Assembly (NCBI GenBank): GCA_934668765.1
Contig: CAKUOH010000002.1
Location: 1-64,000, forward strand
Length of the DNA: 64,000 bases
Source of the DNA: an uncultured Helicobacteraceae bacterium
GTDB lineage: Bacteria > Campylobacterota > Campylobacteria > Campylobacterales > Helicobacteraceae
Direction: 5' to 3'
Below the pieces are notes generated by a model, which did not search any database, was not told the origin of the DNA, and saw only the letters and a program-made list of their open reading frames with translations. The position numbers and the translations under genes were made by a program. Positions 36,631 through 45,277 of the stretch are shown one piece after another (positions within the stretch are counted from its first letter, which is position 1; each line of letters begins with the position of its first letter).

Positions 36631-37894
36631 TGACTTCTCCCATATCGAAATGTTGTTCTAAAAATGATTGCATATCGTCAAAAAGCGGGGCTAAAAATAG
36701 TATTTTGGGATTTTTGGACTGCTTTAAATTGCGTGAATCTTGCAATGACGAAGCGGGATGCAAAGATTGCGGTTCGCCTTGCGATGATGATTCTACCCAC
36801 CCCCTTAATCCCCCTCCGCAAGGGATGGGGAAATTGTTAGATTTTACATAGCTAGATTCCCTATGCTTATTTAAAGATAAATTGCCATAGCCAAAGTCGC
36901 GTGGGTGGGTTAGATACAGCAGATACGAATGCAACATTACGCGATATTTGCATTTATTCGTGGCTTTATATCCATACAATTCATCGCCTATAATGTGGCG
37001 GTTTATGGATTCCAAATGTGCGCGAATCTGATGTGTGCGCCCTGTAAAAAGTTGCGCACAAATTAGCTCTTTTTTGCCGTCTTTGGAGGTTAGAAGTTTA
37101 AAAAATTTGCTTTTAGAATATCTTGCACCACGCGGGATTTTTGGCGAATCCATACCACCAATCGCGCCAAAATCTCTCAACGCAACTTTGCTAATTTTAA
37201 GGCGATTTTTAGGATTTCGCGCCAAATAGCACTCCACTTCTATGTCGCTTTTTAGGGGCAAATCAATAATCGCAAGATAGATTCGCCCCATTGATTTATC
37301 CGCAAGTTGCGCACTTAAAAGGCTATGGGCGCGATTATTTTTCGCCACGACAATCGCACCACTTGTCTGCTTATCAAGGCGGTGGATTATGCCCTCGCGC
37401 TTTTCGCCACTAATGGTTGAGAGCTGAATCTTTCGTGCTTTTAGCCACTCCACTAGGCTTTCTTCTTTCAAACTCGGTGCGCCGTGCGTGGCTAAAAATG
37501 GCGGTTTATTTAGCACTAAAAAATCATCATCTTCGTAGATTCGCGCTATTTTAATGTCGCTCACAAGCGATTTGCGGGAGGCATTAGATTCACACAACCC
37601 ACCCCCTTTATCCCCCTCCGCAAGGGAGGGGGAATCTAATTTATTCTCTTTATCCCCCTCCGCAAGGGAGGGGGAAGATTCGGAGTCGCTAGATTCAAGC
37701 GAATCTGCCATTTTTGCGATATGGATTTTGTCATTAAATTTCAGTAAGATTCCGCTTTTATGCGCGATTTTGCCATTGATTTGGATTAGATTTTTAGCAA
37801 TTAGCTGGGTAATTTGCGAGCGCGAAGCGTTAAGATTTTCGCTTAAAAACCTATCAAGGCGGATTTTTTTCTCGTCATTTTGGGTTAGAATCAT
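36590..37894 (-). CDS. RluD/RluA-family pseudouridine synthase with three palindromic-element inserts
   Basis: An S4 RNA-binding domain (RLDRFLSENLNASRSQITQLI, about 12-60) precedes the synthase domain with the catalytic HRLDKQTSG at about 170 and LFTGRTHQIRAHL at about 287. The 434 residues are far above the usual 300-330. The excess is explained by palindromic elements read in frame. [12 protein letters not shown] and [12 protein letters not shown] (two copies) lie at about 75-100 between the S4 and catalytic domains. [16 protein letters not shown] lies near residue 350, followed by a further stretch resembling family B. Likely modifies 23S rRNA uridines. Divergent from rodA. Confidence 0.92.
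   Translation of the reverse strand: MILTQNDEKKIRLDRFLSENLNASRSQITQLIAKNLIQINGKIAHKSGILLKFNDKIHIAKMADSLESSDSESSPSLAEGDKENKLDSPSLAEGDKGGGLCESNASRKSLVSDIKIARIYEDDDFLVLNKPPFLATHGAPSLKEESLVEWLKARKIQLSTISGEKREGIIHRLDKQTSGAIVVAKNNRAHSLLSAQLADKSMGRIYLAIIDLPLKSDIEVECYLARNPKNRLKISKVALRDFGAIGGMDSPKIPRGARYSKSKFFKLLTSKDGKKELICAQLFTGRTHQIRAHLESINRHIIGDELYGYKATNKCKYRVMLHSYLLYLTHPRDFGYGNLSLNKHRESSYVKSNNFPIPCGGGLRGWVESSSQGEPQSLHPASSLQDSRNLKQSKNPKILFLAPLFDDMQSFLEQHFDMGEVNEILRKLPNRFDF
36794..36833 (-). repeat. Palindromic element, family A, inside the rluD-type gene (3' copy)
   Basis: ACCCACCCCCTTAATCCCC, CTCCGCAAGGGATGGGG on the plus strand; the gene reads the other strand as [13 protein letters not shown]. 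Confidence 0.88.
37597..37634 (-). repeat. Palindromic element, family A, inside the rluD-type gene (middle copy)
   Basis: Full element with ATAAAGGGGGTGGGT tail on the minus strand; encodes [12 protein letters not shown]. Confidence 0.9.
37650..37677 (-). repeat. Palindromic element, family A, inside the rluD-type gene (5' copy, short)
   Basis: Hairpin part without the GGGTGGGT tail; encodes SPSLAEGDK. Only 15 bases separate it from the middle copy. Confidence 0.88.
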
Positions 37895-37919
37895 ATCTAA
37901 ATCTTTAAATTATAAAATG

Positions 37920-37925
37920 TATAAT
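37920..37925 (+). promoter_or_regulatory. Putative rodA -10 box
   Basis: TATAAT 32 bases before the rodA ATG, in the 63-base divergent gap with the rluD-type gene. AAAAAGGG at 37943-37950 is the ribosome binding site. Confidence 0.5.
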
Positions 37926-37957
37926 GTTACGGATTCTACTATAAAAAGGGCAATATA

Positions 37958-39055
37958 ATGTTTAATTTGGATAGAAAAGTTTTCTCGCATTTTGATTATT
38001 TGATTGTCTTTACTAGCGCACCTATCGTGCTTTTATCGTTGCATTTGATTTTTGAGGTTGATAATACTTTGACAATTAAACAGCTTTTTTATATCGCATT
38101 TACATTTGTGGTAAGCTGTCTTATTTTTATCCTGCCACTGCGGAGATTGCTTTGGATAGCACCGATTTTGTATTGGGGTGCAATCGTGCTATTGCTATCC
38201 GTAGAGATTTTTGGCGTGGATAAATGGGGTGCTAGGCGGTGGTTAGAGATACCATTCATCGGTATGAGCATTCAGCCAAGTGAGATTATGAAAATCGCGC
38301 TAATTATGATGATGGCTTATAATATAAACAACGACCCGCCACCGAGTGAAGGATATAATTTAAAGCAATTTTTAAAGCACTCATTTTTTATACTTTTGCC
38401 TGTGGTGCTTGTGAAAATCCAGCCTGACCTTGGGACTTCTGTGATTATCTTTATCTGCGGGTATGCGATACTTTTTATCGTTGGGATTCACAAGCGAATC
38501 TTAATGGCAAGTTGCGCTTTACTGCTAATTGCGCTCCCTATCGTGTATATGAGTTTAAGCGACTATCAATTAAAGCGAATCGAATCCTTTATCGGCGCAA
38601 ATGACAACAGCGACAGCGCGTATCAAGTCCAGCAAAGTATTATCGCAATCGGCAGTGGCGGACTAATGGGCAAAAAAGTCGAGGAAGCCACCCAAGCGCA
38701 ACTCAAATTTTTGCCAGTGCCAGAGAGCGACTTTATATTCGCGTATTTTTGCGAGAGATACGGCTTTGTAGGCGGATTTATGCTACTACTTTCATATGGA
38801 ATGCTGATTTTGCAACTCATCTCATTAAGCCATCAATATCGCAAGGATAGGATTTTACAAGTGGTGGCTGCGAGTATCGGCATTTTAATTTTTATACATT
38901 TAAGTGTAAATGTGCTAATGGTTATGAAACTAGCTCCTGTGGTGGGAATCCCGCTACCATTTTTTAGCTATGGCGGGAGTAGTTTCCTAACTTTTGGCAT
39001 TTTGTTTGCGGTGCTAGAAAATCTACTTGCATTTAAATATAATTTTAGAGTATAA
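37958..39055 (+). CDS. rodA: Rod-shape peptidoglycan polymerase RodA (SEDS family)
   Basis: RodA polymerises glycan strands with a class B PBP during elongation. The 365-residue protein has about ten membrane segments. SEDS signatures are present: GVDKWGARRWLEIPFIGMSI then QPSEIMK at about 105, QPDLGTSVI at about 160, and GIPLPFFSYGGSS at about 335. It is divergent from the rluD-type gene and followed by a tRNA gene on the same strand. Confidence 0.95.
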   Translation: MFNLDRKVFSHFDYLIVFTSAPIVLLSLHLIFEVDNTLTIKQLFYIAFTFVVSCLIFILPLRRLLWIAPILYWGAIVLLLSVEIFGVDKWGARRWLEIPFIGMSIQPSEIMKIALIMMMAYNINNDPPPSEGYNLKQFLKHSFFILLPVVLVKIQPDLGTSVIIFICGYAILFIVGIHKRILMASCALLLIALPIVYMSLSDYQLKRIESFIGANDNSDSAYQVQQSIIAIGSGGLMGKKVEEATQAQLKFLPVPESDFIFAYFCERYGFVGGFMLLLSYGMLILQLISLSHQYRKDRILQVVAASIGILIFIHLSVNVLMVMKLAPVVGIPLPFFSYGGSSFLTFGILFAVLENLLAFKYNFRV

Positions 39056-39118
39056 TCACATTTCATAATTACACTTCATAAGCTATGCGAATCGCCAAAA
39101 GCGGTTTGCGTAGCGCAA

Positions 39119-39195
39119 GGACCTTTAGCTCAGTTGGTTAGAGCTATCGGCTCATAACCGATAGGTCGCAGGTTCAAGTCCTGCAAGGTCCACCA
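39119..39195 (+). tRNA. tRNA with CAU anticodon (Met elongator or Ile2)
   Basis: A full cloverleaf: acceptor GGACCTT pairs with AAGGTCC, D arm AGCTCAGTTGGTTAGAGC, anticodon stem ATCGG/CCGAT with CAT in the loop, T arm GCAGGTTCAAGTCCTGC, and encoded CCA. G1-C72 pairing rules out the initiator. The body (TTAGCTCAG, GGTCGC) looks closer to tRNA-Ile2, whose C34 becomes lysidine, than to E. coli elongator Met; the identity stays open. Confidence 0.95.
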
Positions 39196-39298
39196 CTTTT
39201 TTAAAAATCTTATCATTTTTGCTTCAAATTTACAATAATATTACTATTTTTGTGCGTCCAAATCCGTATTTTTAAGATTCGCGCTAAAATTTTTTTGC

Positions 39299-39304
39299 TA
39301 CAAT
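39299..39304 (+). promoter_or_regulatory. Putative dld -10 box (extended)
   Basis: TGCTACAAT, an extended -10 box. A transcript from here starts near 39311, which excludes the upstream ATG at 39303 and supports the ATG at 39351. Confidence 0.5.
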
Positions 39305-39350
39305 GCCTTATTTTAGGGAGATTTCATATTTTAGATTCAAAGGAAATAGT

Positions 39351-42197
39351 ATGCAGCCAAATTACGAGCTTTTTATAAATAAAGCAAAAACTATCTGCAC
39401 GGGGCGCGTTTGGGATTCGTATTTAATGCGATATGCGCTAGGCGTGGATGCGAGTTGTTATAATTATGTGCCAAAAGTCGTCATTCGCGCAAATAATGAA
39501 AGCGAAGTCATTGCACTGCTTGCACTTGTAAGAGAGTGCCACACGCCTATCACTTTTCGCGCCGCAGGGACAAGTTTGAGCGGACAATGCAGTAGCGATT
39601 CGGTTCTTATTATCGCAAATGAGGGCTTTAAAAGCATTGAAATTAAGGGCAATGTCATTGAGTGTGGCTGTGGCGTGATTGGCTGTGAAGCAAATGCAGC
39701 GTTAGCGGAGTTTGGCAAAAAAATTGGACCAGACCCAGCGACTATTGCGACTGCGCTAATTGGCGGGATTTTCAATAATAACTCTAGCGGAATGTGTTGT
39801 GGCGTGGAGCAAAATAGCTATAATACAATTCATTCTATCCGCGCAGTGCTGCTTGATGGCACAATCATTGATACGAGCGACAAAAATAGCGTTAAATCCT
39901 TTTGCAAAAGCCACAAACAGATTGTGGAATCATTGCAAAATCTACGCGCTGAGATTCTAGCCGACACCGAGCTTACAAACCTTATCGCGCGAAAATACAA
40001 AATCAAAAATACCACAGGATATAGCATAAACGCCCTAGCGGATTTTAGCGACATTGCGGATATTTTAAATCACATTTTAATCGGTAGCGAGGGGACTTTG
40101 GCATTCATTAGCAAGGTGCGATATAACGCCGTGATTGACGCGAAATTTAAGGCGTGTGGTTTGCTGTTTTTTGCAGATTTAAGCGAGGCAAGTAAAGCGG
40201 TAGTTGCGCTATCCAAACTTGGGCGAGACAAAGTTGTAAGCGCGGAAATGATGGATTATGCCTGTCTTATGGCGGTAAAGGATAGCGATGGCATTCCAAA
40301 TATCGTGTGCGAGTGCAAAGAGGGCTATTCGTGCATTTTATTCCAAAGCGAATCACAAGAACAATCGCAGTTAGAAGCAAATCTAGTCGCCATAAAAGCC
40401 GAGTTAGAATCTATCAAAATGCCCTTTGCGCCGTTGTATTCAAAAGATTCGCGAGAATATGATGCGTGGTGGAAGATTCGCAAAGGAATCTTGCCTATTG
40501 TCGCAGGGACACGCCCAAAAGGCACGACAATCATTACCGAAGATGTATGCTTTGAGATTGATAAATTTACCGATGGTGTGGCGTGGTTGCAAGAGTTGTT
40601 TAAAAAATATGGCTTTGATGGCGTGATTTTTGGACACGCTTTGGCTGGGAATCTGCATTTTAATATCACACCCGATTTAAAAGACAAAAAGCAATATGAG
40701 AATTTTGCTTCTCTTGTGGAGGAAATGAGTAGTAAAGTCGCACTAATGGGCGGTAGTGCGAAAGCAGAGCACGGCACAGGGCGAATGGTTGCGCCATTTG
40801 TGGAAATAGAGTGGGGCAAAAAGGCATACCAAATCAATGTGGCGATAAAAAATATCTTTGATTCGGAGCGACTTTTGAATCCAGATGTCATAATTAGCGA
40901 TGATGCGACAATTTTTAAGAAAAATCTCAAATCCGCGCCCAAAAATCTGCTAAATCTCCCCGAAAATGACGAAATGATAAATCGCTGTATGGAGTGCGGG
41001 TTTTGCGAGAAAAACTGCCCATCGCGTGAGATTGCACTAACTCCGCGTCAGAGAATCGCCGTGCTACGCGAAATCACACGACTTTTGGAAAATGGCGATA
41101 AAATCGAAGCAGACGCACTTTTGGGCGAATATGAATACTTTGGCAATGAAACCTGCGCGGGTTGCTCATCGTGCTTACATTTATGTCCGCTTGGAATCGA
41201 TACCGCAAACATAGCCTTTGAATTGCGAAAAATCGCAAGCACAAAAACGCAAAGATTTGCCCAAAAAATCTATGATAATTTTGCTTTTGTGCTTGGCGTG
41301 GCGCGGGGCGGACTACGAGTGCATAGAATCGCAAGTGTGATTTTTAGCGAATTTGTGGTTAGCAAAATCACAGGTGCGTTGCATAAGGTGAGTGCAAATC
41401 TGCCCTTTACACCGCCATTTATGCCCCGTGCAAATGGGTATAAACTCATAAATCGCCCTGCGAACAATGCGAATCAAAATACAAACAAGGGCGAAAATCT
41501 GCCTAGCAAAGTCGTGTATTTTACTTCTTGCACGAATCGCACATTTGCTCCAAATGCCAAACATAGCGACAAACGCCCACTGCAAGAGGTGGTAGAGAGT
41601 ATTTGTGCCAAAGCAAATATCGCCGTCCTTTATCCAAAGCAGATTCAAAAAATGTGCTGTGGCAAGATATTTGAGGACTATGAAAATATAAAGGCGCAAA
41701 ATATGGTGTTTTTAGAATCTGAGTTAGAAAAGGCGACTTGTGGTGGGAAATATGCGATTCTAACCGACCATTCAAGTTGCTTTTACTCTACGCTTACGCA
41801 GTTTGGGGATAGATTCAAAGTGTATGACATTAGCGAATTTATTTTGCAAATAAGCGATAAATTATCGTGGCGCAAGGTGGATTCGCCACTGCTTGTGCAT
41901 AGATTGTGTTTGCTAAAAAAGCTAGGCAAGGATAGCGCGATTATCGAGGTGGCAAAGCTTTGCAGTGATGATGTGCGCGTGGTAAAGAGCTTTGAATGCT
42001 GTGGATTTGCGGGCAAAAAGGGCTTTTTCACACCAGAGCTAAATCAGTCTAGCACGGCGCATTTACGCAAAGAGAGTGCGCAAAATATCATCGGCGTGAG
42101 CTCAAGTAGCACTTGCGAGATAGGACTTTGCGCGTATAGTGAGAGCAAATTTCAAAATATCGCGTATTTAGTGGATAGAGCCACAAGCGCGAAGTAA
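39351..42197 (+). CDS. dld: FAD/Fe-S D-lactate dehydrogenase (Dld-like)
   Basis: The protein has 948 residues. An N-terminal FAD-binding PCMH domain shows TFRAAGTSLSGQCSSD at about 58 and IGSEGTLAFISKV at about 245. Next come an FAD-linked oxidase C domain (FGHALAGNLHFNIT at about 425), two 4Fe-4S motifs (CMECGFCEKNCPSR at about 546, CAGCSSCLHLCPLG at about 601), and CCG domains with CCGKIF and CCGFAGKKG. This layout and length match the membrane-associated D-lactate dehydrogenase of H. pylori (HP1222 type); a glycolate or 2-hydroxyglutarate substrate is possible. AAAGGA lies seven bases before ATG 39351. Confidence 0.9.
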   Translation: MQPNYELFINKAKTICTGRVWDSYLMRYALGVDASCYNYVPKVVIRANNESEVIALLALVRECHTPITFRAAGTSLSGQCSSDSVLIIANEGFKSIEIKGNVIECGCGVIGCEANAALAEFGKKIGPDPATIATALIGGIFNNNSSGMCCGVEQNSYNTIHSIRAVLLDGTIIDTSDKNSVKSFCKSHKQIVESLQNLRAEILADTELTNLIARKYKIKNTTGYSINALADFSDIADILNHILIGSEGTLAFISKVRYNAVIDAKFKACGLLFFADLSEASKAVVALSKLGRDKVVSAEMMDYACLMAVKDSDGIPNIVCECKEGYSCILFQSESQEQSQLEANLVAIKAELESIKMPFAPLYSKDSREYDAWWKIRKGILPIVAGTRPKGTTIITEDVCFEIDKFTDGVAWLQELFKKYGFDGVIFGHALAGNLHFNITPDLKDKKQYENFASLVEEMSSKVALMGGSAKAEHGTGRMVAPFVEIEWGKKAYQINVAIKNIFDSERLLNPDVIISDDATIFKKNLKSAPKNLLNLPENDEMINRCMECGFCEKNCPSREIALTPRQRIAVLREITRLLENGDKIEADALLGEYEYFGNETCAGCSSCLHLCPLGIDTANIAFELRKIASTKTQRFAQKIYDNFAFVLGVARGGLRVHRIASVIFSEFVVSKITGALHKVSANLPFTPPFMPRANGYKLINRPANNANQNTNKGENLPSKVVYFTSCTNRTFAPNAKHSDKRPLQEVVESICAKANIAVLYPKQIQKMCCGKIFEDYENIKAQNMVFLESELEKATCGGKYAILTDHSSCFYSTLTQFGDRFKVYDISEFILQISDKLSWRKVDSPLLVHRLCLLKKLGKDSAIIEVAKLCSDDVRVVKSFECCGFAGKKGFFTPELNQSSTAHLRKESAQNIIGVSSSSTCEIGLCAYSESKFQNIAYLVDRATSAK

Positions 42198-42239
42198 GGC
42201 GCGTTTGGCTGTGGTGATTGTTTTGCTATAATCCAAAGA

Positions 42240-42277
42240 TTCCTCCTCCCTTGTGGATAGGGATTAAGTGGGTGGGA
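42240..42277 (+). repeat. Palindromic element, family A, decayed
   Basis: TTCCTCCTCCCTTGTGGATAG then GGATTAAGTGGGTGGG: the stem has mutated but the layout is kept. Confidence 0.7.
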
Positions 42278-42343
42278 TAAAATCCCTATGCGCACAATCC
42301 TTGCAAATCTCACGCAAATCGCCACTAAAGATTAAAACAAATC

Positions 42344-42655
42344 TTAATACCTATACTCCACCACTAGCAAGATTCGTATTCCTATTTGGTAGCAGTCATT
42401 GTTATAGTAGTAATTTTTATCTAGCAAATTATATGCACTTATAAAGAATTGCAGAGTAGGCACAGATTTAATATCTTGTAGATTTAGCTTTAAATCTACA
42501 AGATATACATTATCATCATATCTTTTTCATTTAAAAAATAGTAAAAATCCCCACGCGCCTTTAAATACATTACATAGATTAAATCCGCACGATAGTTTAG
42601 TCCAGCCATAAGATTTAGATTTGTGATTTTTACGGATTTGTCATTTTTGCAAGGG
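42344..42655 (-). pseudogene. C-terminal remnant of a TonB-dependent receptor
   Basis: Minus-strand translation gives KITNLNLMAGLNYRADLIYV and, after a frame change near 42520, VYLVDLKLNLQ, FFISAYNLLDKNYYYNN and LLVVEYRY ending at the stop 42344-42346. The alternating strands, NLLDKxYY and the terminal aromatic residue are typical of the last barrel strands of TonB-dependent receptors. The plug and most of the barrel are missing, and the frame needs a 2-nt gain or 1-nt loss to read through. This is a relic of an outer-membrane metal/siderophore receptor. Confidence 0.7.
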
Positions 42656-42697
42656 TGGATAATAGCCTTGCTCGTGTGGGCATTTGAATGTAGCTTT

Positions 42698-43963
42698 TTA
42701 GTCCAGCAAGGCTTTTTTAGGCAAAAGCAAGACCACAAAAAACACAAAAATCATCATCGCAGCCACATACACAAAAAAGAAGTTTTCAAAGCCATAGTTT
42801 TTAAACTGCAAGGCGACAAAGGGCGCAGAACCGCCAAAAATGGCATTTGCCACCGCATACGAAAGCCCTGTTCCCAAAGCCCTTATATGCTCGGGAAAGA
42901 GTTTTGCCTTGAAAATTCCAGCCACCGAAGTGTAAAAACTTAAAATCACAAACAAAGCCAAAATCGAACAAAAGGCAAGTAAAGGCGTATCAGCACTTAT
43001 TTTTAAGAGCATAAAAAGCGGATAAATGCCCAAAAAAGCCAAAACAGCATAAATCAGCAAGGAATTTTTATGACCGATTTTATCGCCTATGAGTCCAAAA
43101 ATGGGCTGGATTATCATCAAAACAAACAAAGCCGCAAGCATTATGTTGTTTGAAAGTGCCTTGTCAAAGCCAGCTGAGTTTATCATAAAGGTTTTGGTGT
43201 AAGTGGTTATGGTGTAAAAAGTGAGCGAACCGCCCGCCGTAATGCCAACTATGATTAAAAAAGGCTTCCAAGAAGTGCTAAAAAGGGCTTTGAAACTTCC
43301 TCTGTCCTCGTGTTTGTGTAGTTCAGTAGCACTTTCGCTCATCACAGAACGAACAAACAAAGACCCCAAAGCCAAAAGCCCGCCCACGACAAAGAGTATC
43401 CGCCAAGCGTAATCATTCATTTCTTGTTCGCTAAAAAACAAAAGCATAATGCTAATGCTCGCCACCGCCAAAAGCTGTCCGCCGATGAGCGTTACATATT
43501 GAAACGATGAGTAAAAGCCTCGCCGTCCTTTTGTGGCAAGCTCTGAAAGGTAAGTAGCGGCTATGCCATACTCTCCGCCTACACTCAAACCCTGAATGAG
43601 CCTTGCGATGAGCAGCAAAATGATAGCCAAATCCCCAACGCTTTCTTTGCTCGGCAAAGCAGCGATGAGAAAAGAACCCACAGCCATTAAGATAACCGAA
43701 AAAACCATAGATGACTTTCGTCCGATTTTATCAGCCAGTGAGCCAAAGAGCCAACTACCGATAGGGCGCATAAAAAAGCCAGCCGCAAAAACGCCAAAAG
43801 CGCTGATTTGCTGTATGGTAGGGTTGTCAGAATTTGAGAAGTTGTGCGCAAAATACACAGCCGTAAAAGCATAAATGTAAAAATCAAACCATTCGACCAA
43901 ATTTCCACTACTTGCGGCTATGATAGAGCGGATTTTTTGAGCCTTTGTGAGTTCTTTTGTCAT
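42698..43963 (-). CDS. kgtP: MFS transporter, alpha-ketoglutarate permease (MHS) family
   Basis: The 421-residue protein has about 12 membrane segments. MHS-family marks include GNLVEWFDFYIYAF near the start, GSWLFGSLADKIGRKSSM at about 68, GLSVGGEYGIAATYLSE at about 125 and FPEHIRALGTGLSYAVANAI at about 355. It probably imports 2-oxoglutarate or a related acid with protons. Sequence and codon use look like Campylobacter, the GATTCGC word is absent, and the surroundings are wreckage, so recent transfer is plausible. It abuts the TonB-receptor relic. ProP-type osmolyte transport is an alternative. Confidence 0.88.
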   Translation of the reverse strand: MTKELTKAQKIRSIIAASSGNLVEWFDFYIYAFTAVYFAHNFSNSDNPTIQQISAFGVFAAGFFMRPIGSWLFGSLADKIGRKSSMVFSVILMAVGSFLIAALPSKESVGDLAIILLLIARLIQGLSVGGEYGIAATYLSELATKGRRGFYSSFQYVTLIGGQLLAVASISIMLLFFSEQEMNDYAWRILFVVGGLLALGSLFVRSVMSESATELHKHEDRGSFKALFSTSWKPFLIIVGITAGGSLTFYTITTYTKTFMINSAGFDKALSNNIMLAALFVLMIIQPIFGLIGDKIGHKNSLLIYAVLAFLGIYPLFMLLKISADTPLLAFCSILALFVILSFYTSVAGIFKAKLFPEHIRALGTGLSYAVANAIFGGSAPFVALQFKNYGFENFFFVYVAAMMIFVFFVVLLLPKKALLD

Positions 43964-44114
43964 TTTTGTCCTTTGAGTTTTGTTTAAAGTTTTATTATAA
44001 AGTTATGGCTTAAAAATTTGAAAAACATTGAGAGATTTAAGGCTATGATTTATTTTTCTTGTTATGAATCGTAACGATTTAAGGGTGCAAATGCGTTTTG
44101 AAAAGATTTTATGC

Positions 44115-44290
44115 AAATCTTGCCTTTATGTTTTGATATTATATTTCAATTCTGTGCCATTGATATGATTTCTGCCTCACGCGATAGCTTTCGTCTATTT
44201 CGCTTTTTTTGCAATTTTTGCCACTTCAATATCAAGGCAAAAATATTTAAGAATCTTTTGATATATTTGTTTTTTATCGTGTGTAATTTA
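44115..44290 (-). pseudogene. Relic of an IS1595-like transposase
   Basis: Minus-strand reading gives DKKQIYQKILKYFCLDIE and VAKIAKKAK, like the helix-turn-helix start of IS1595-group transposases. After a frame change comes SEIDESY, like the first Asp motif of the catalytic domain. The part between is deleted and stops follow. No terminal repeats were recognised. The rest of 43964-44464 holds nothing I could identify. Confidence 0.45.
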
Positions 44291-44464
44291 AATCTTCTTT
44301 ATGTGAGATTAAGGTCAAATTGAGCCAAAAATTATAGCTTTATATGGCATTATGGTTTGCTTTATAGTTTCTTTGCTTTGTCAATAAATTTTTGTGGATT
44401 GCTTTGGGCAAATCATAGATTCGCCATCGCAATGAGTGAGTTTTTAAAAGGTATAATCGCGTCC

Positions 44465-44575
44465 TTACAATCCTAACACATACCTTTCGATTCGCTTTAT
44501 GCCATCGATGATTTGCTCTTCGCTACACGCAAAAGAAAATCTATAATATTGTTTGTCATAAAAATCAATTTGTTG
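44465..44575 (-). pseudogene. C-terminal tail of a class I/II aminotransferase
   Basis: YYRFSFACSEEQIIDGIKRI near the stop matches the end of PLP-dependent aminotransferases (RxSFACS...ALxRI). Upstream the frame runs into family B and A repeats (44611-44720) and no catalytic part is left. An open frame of 77 codons exists to 44698, but most of it is repeat sequence. Confidence 0.55.
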
Positions 44576-44610
44576 CAATTTGCAATCTCTGTCGCAAACT
44601 AGCCTCACAT

Positions 44611-44650
44611 TGTCATTGCGAGACCTTGCGTAGCAAAGTCGTGGCAATCC
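44611..44650. repeat. Family B repeat
   Basis: CATTGCGAGACCTTGCGTAG through GTCGTGGCAATCC; ends typical of family B. Confidence 0.75.
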
Positions 44651-44685
44651 ATAAAATTCTTTCCCTTGCGGAGTTGCCACTCTAT

Positions 44686-44720
44686 TTCCCCTCCGCACTT
44701 GCGGAGGAGTCTATGGAGTC
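44686..44720. repeat. Palindromic element, family A, diverged
   Basis: CCCCTCCGCACTTGCGGAGGAG: the stem is kept, the G-rich tail has changed to TCTATGGAGT. Confidence 0.65.
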
Positions 44721-44766
44721 GCCACGCGCAAAATCATTATGCGAATCTTAGGGCAAATTGGCGTGA

Positions 44767-45225
44767 TTAGCCATTCTTTATCGCGTCATAGAGTTTGTTT
44801 GCGAAGTCCTGCACGATAATATCAATCTTATCTTTTATATCTTTTTCATTGTTATTTTGCGTGTGTGTGGGCGATTTGGCGTTAGATTCTATATTAGATT
44901 CCGCGCCGTTTATTATCTCTAAACTTTGCTTTAACCTTGAGAGTTCGCCTAAATCTAATACATTGCTTGTCTCAAATGACTTGCGAATCTCCCGCGCTTT
45001 GGCGTTGAATCGGCTTAAATCGCTCATCAAACTCTCCTTATGAATCGGGCGCAAAATATCTGAATCCTCGCTAAAATTGATAAGGCAAATGGGCTTATTT
45101 AGGGCTTCATCAATCTCATCAGTTATCACAAAGTCGCACTCATCGACATTTACTAAGTATTCGCGCAAGTAAAGTTGCAGTGTGCGCTCTAAAAGCGGGG
45201 ATTTTACCAAAATGCTTACTTTCAA
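44767..45225 (-). CDS. Conserved-looking hypothetical protein downstream of priA
   Basis: I do not recognise this 152-residue protein. The N-terminal half (MKVSILVKSPLLERTLQLYL, then CDFVITDEIDEALNKPICLI) has alternating strands and helices like a small alpha/beta receiver-type fold. A linker of N and D follows, and an amphipathic C-terminal helix (IVQDFANKLYDAIKN). It lies 52 bases after priA on the same strand and may be co-transcribed. Confidence 0.7.
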   Translation of the reverse strand: MKVSILVKSPLLERTLQLYLREYLVNVDECDFVITDEIDEALNKPICLINFSEDSDILRPIHKESLMSDLSRFNAKAREIRKSFETSNVLDLGELSRLKQSLEIINGAESNIESNAKSPTHTQNNNEKDIKDKIDIIVQDFANKLYDAIKNG

Positions 45226-45277
45226 AATGCTATCCTTATTTTACAAACCTTGCGTATAAATCGCATAGATTCTACGC

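Noticed and set aside
41313..41699. 128-codon minus-strand frame inside dld
   Set aside because: It is antisense to the iron-sulfur and CCG region of a clear enzyme.
42623..42943. 106-codon plus-strand frame over the MFS gene end
   Set aside because: It is a shadow of the transporter on the minus strand and of the receptor relic.
44465..44698. 77-codon frame taken as a real small gene
   Set aside because: Only the last 30 codons resemble a protein (aminotransferase end); the rest is repeat DNA.
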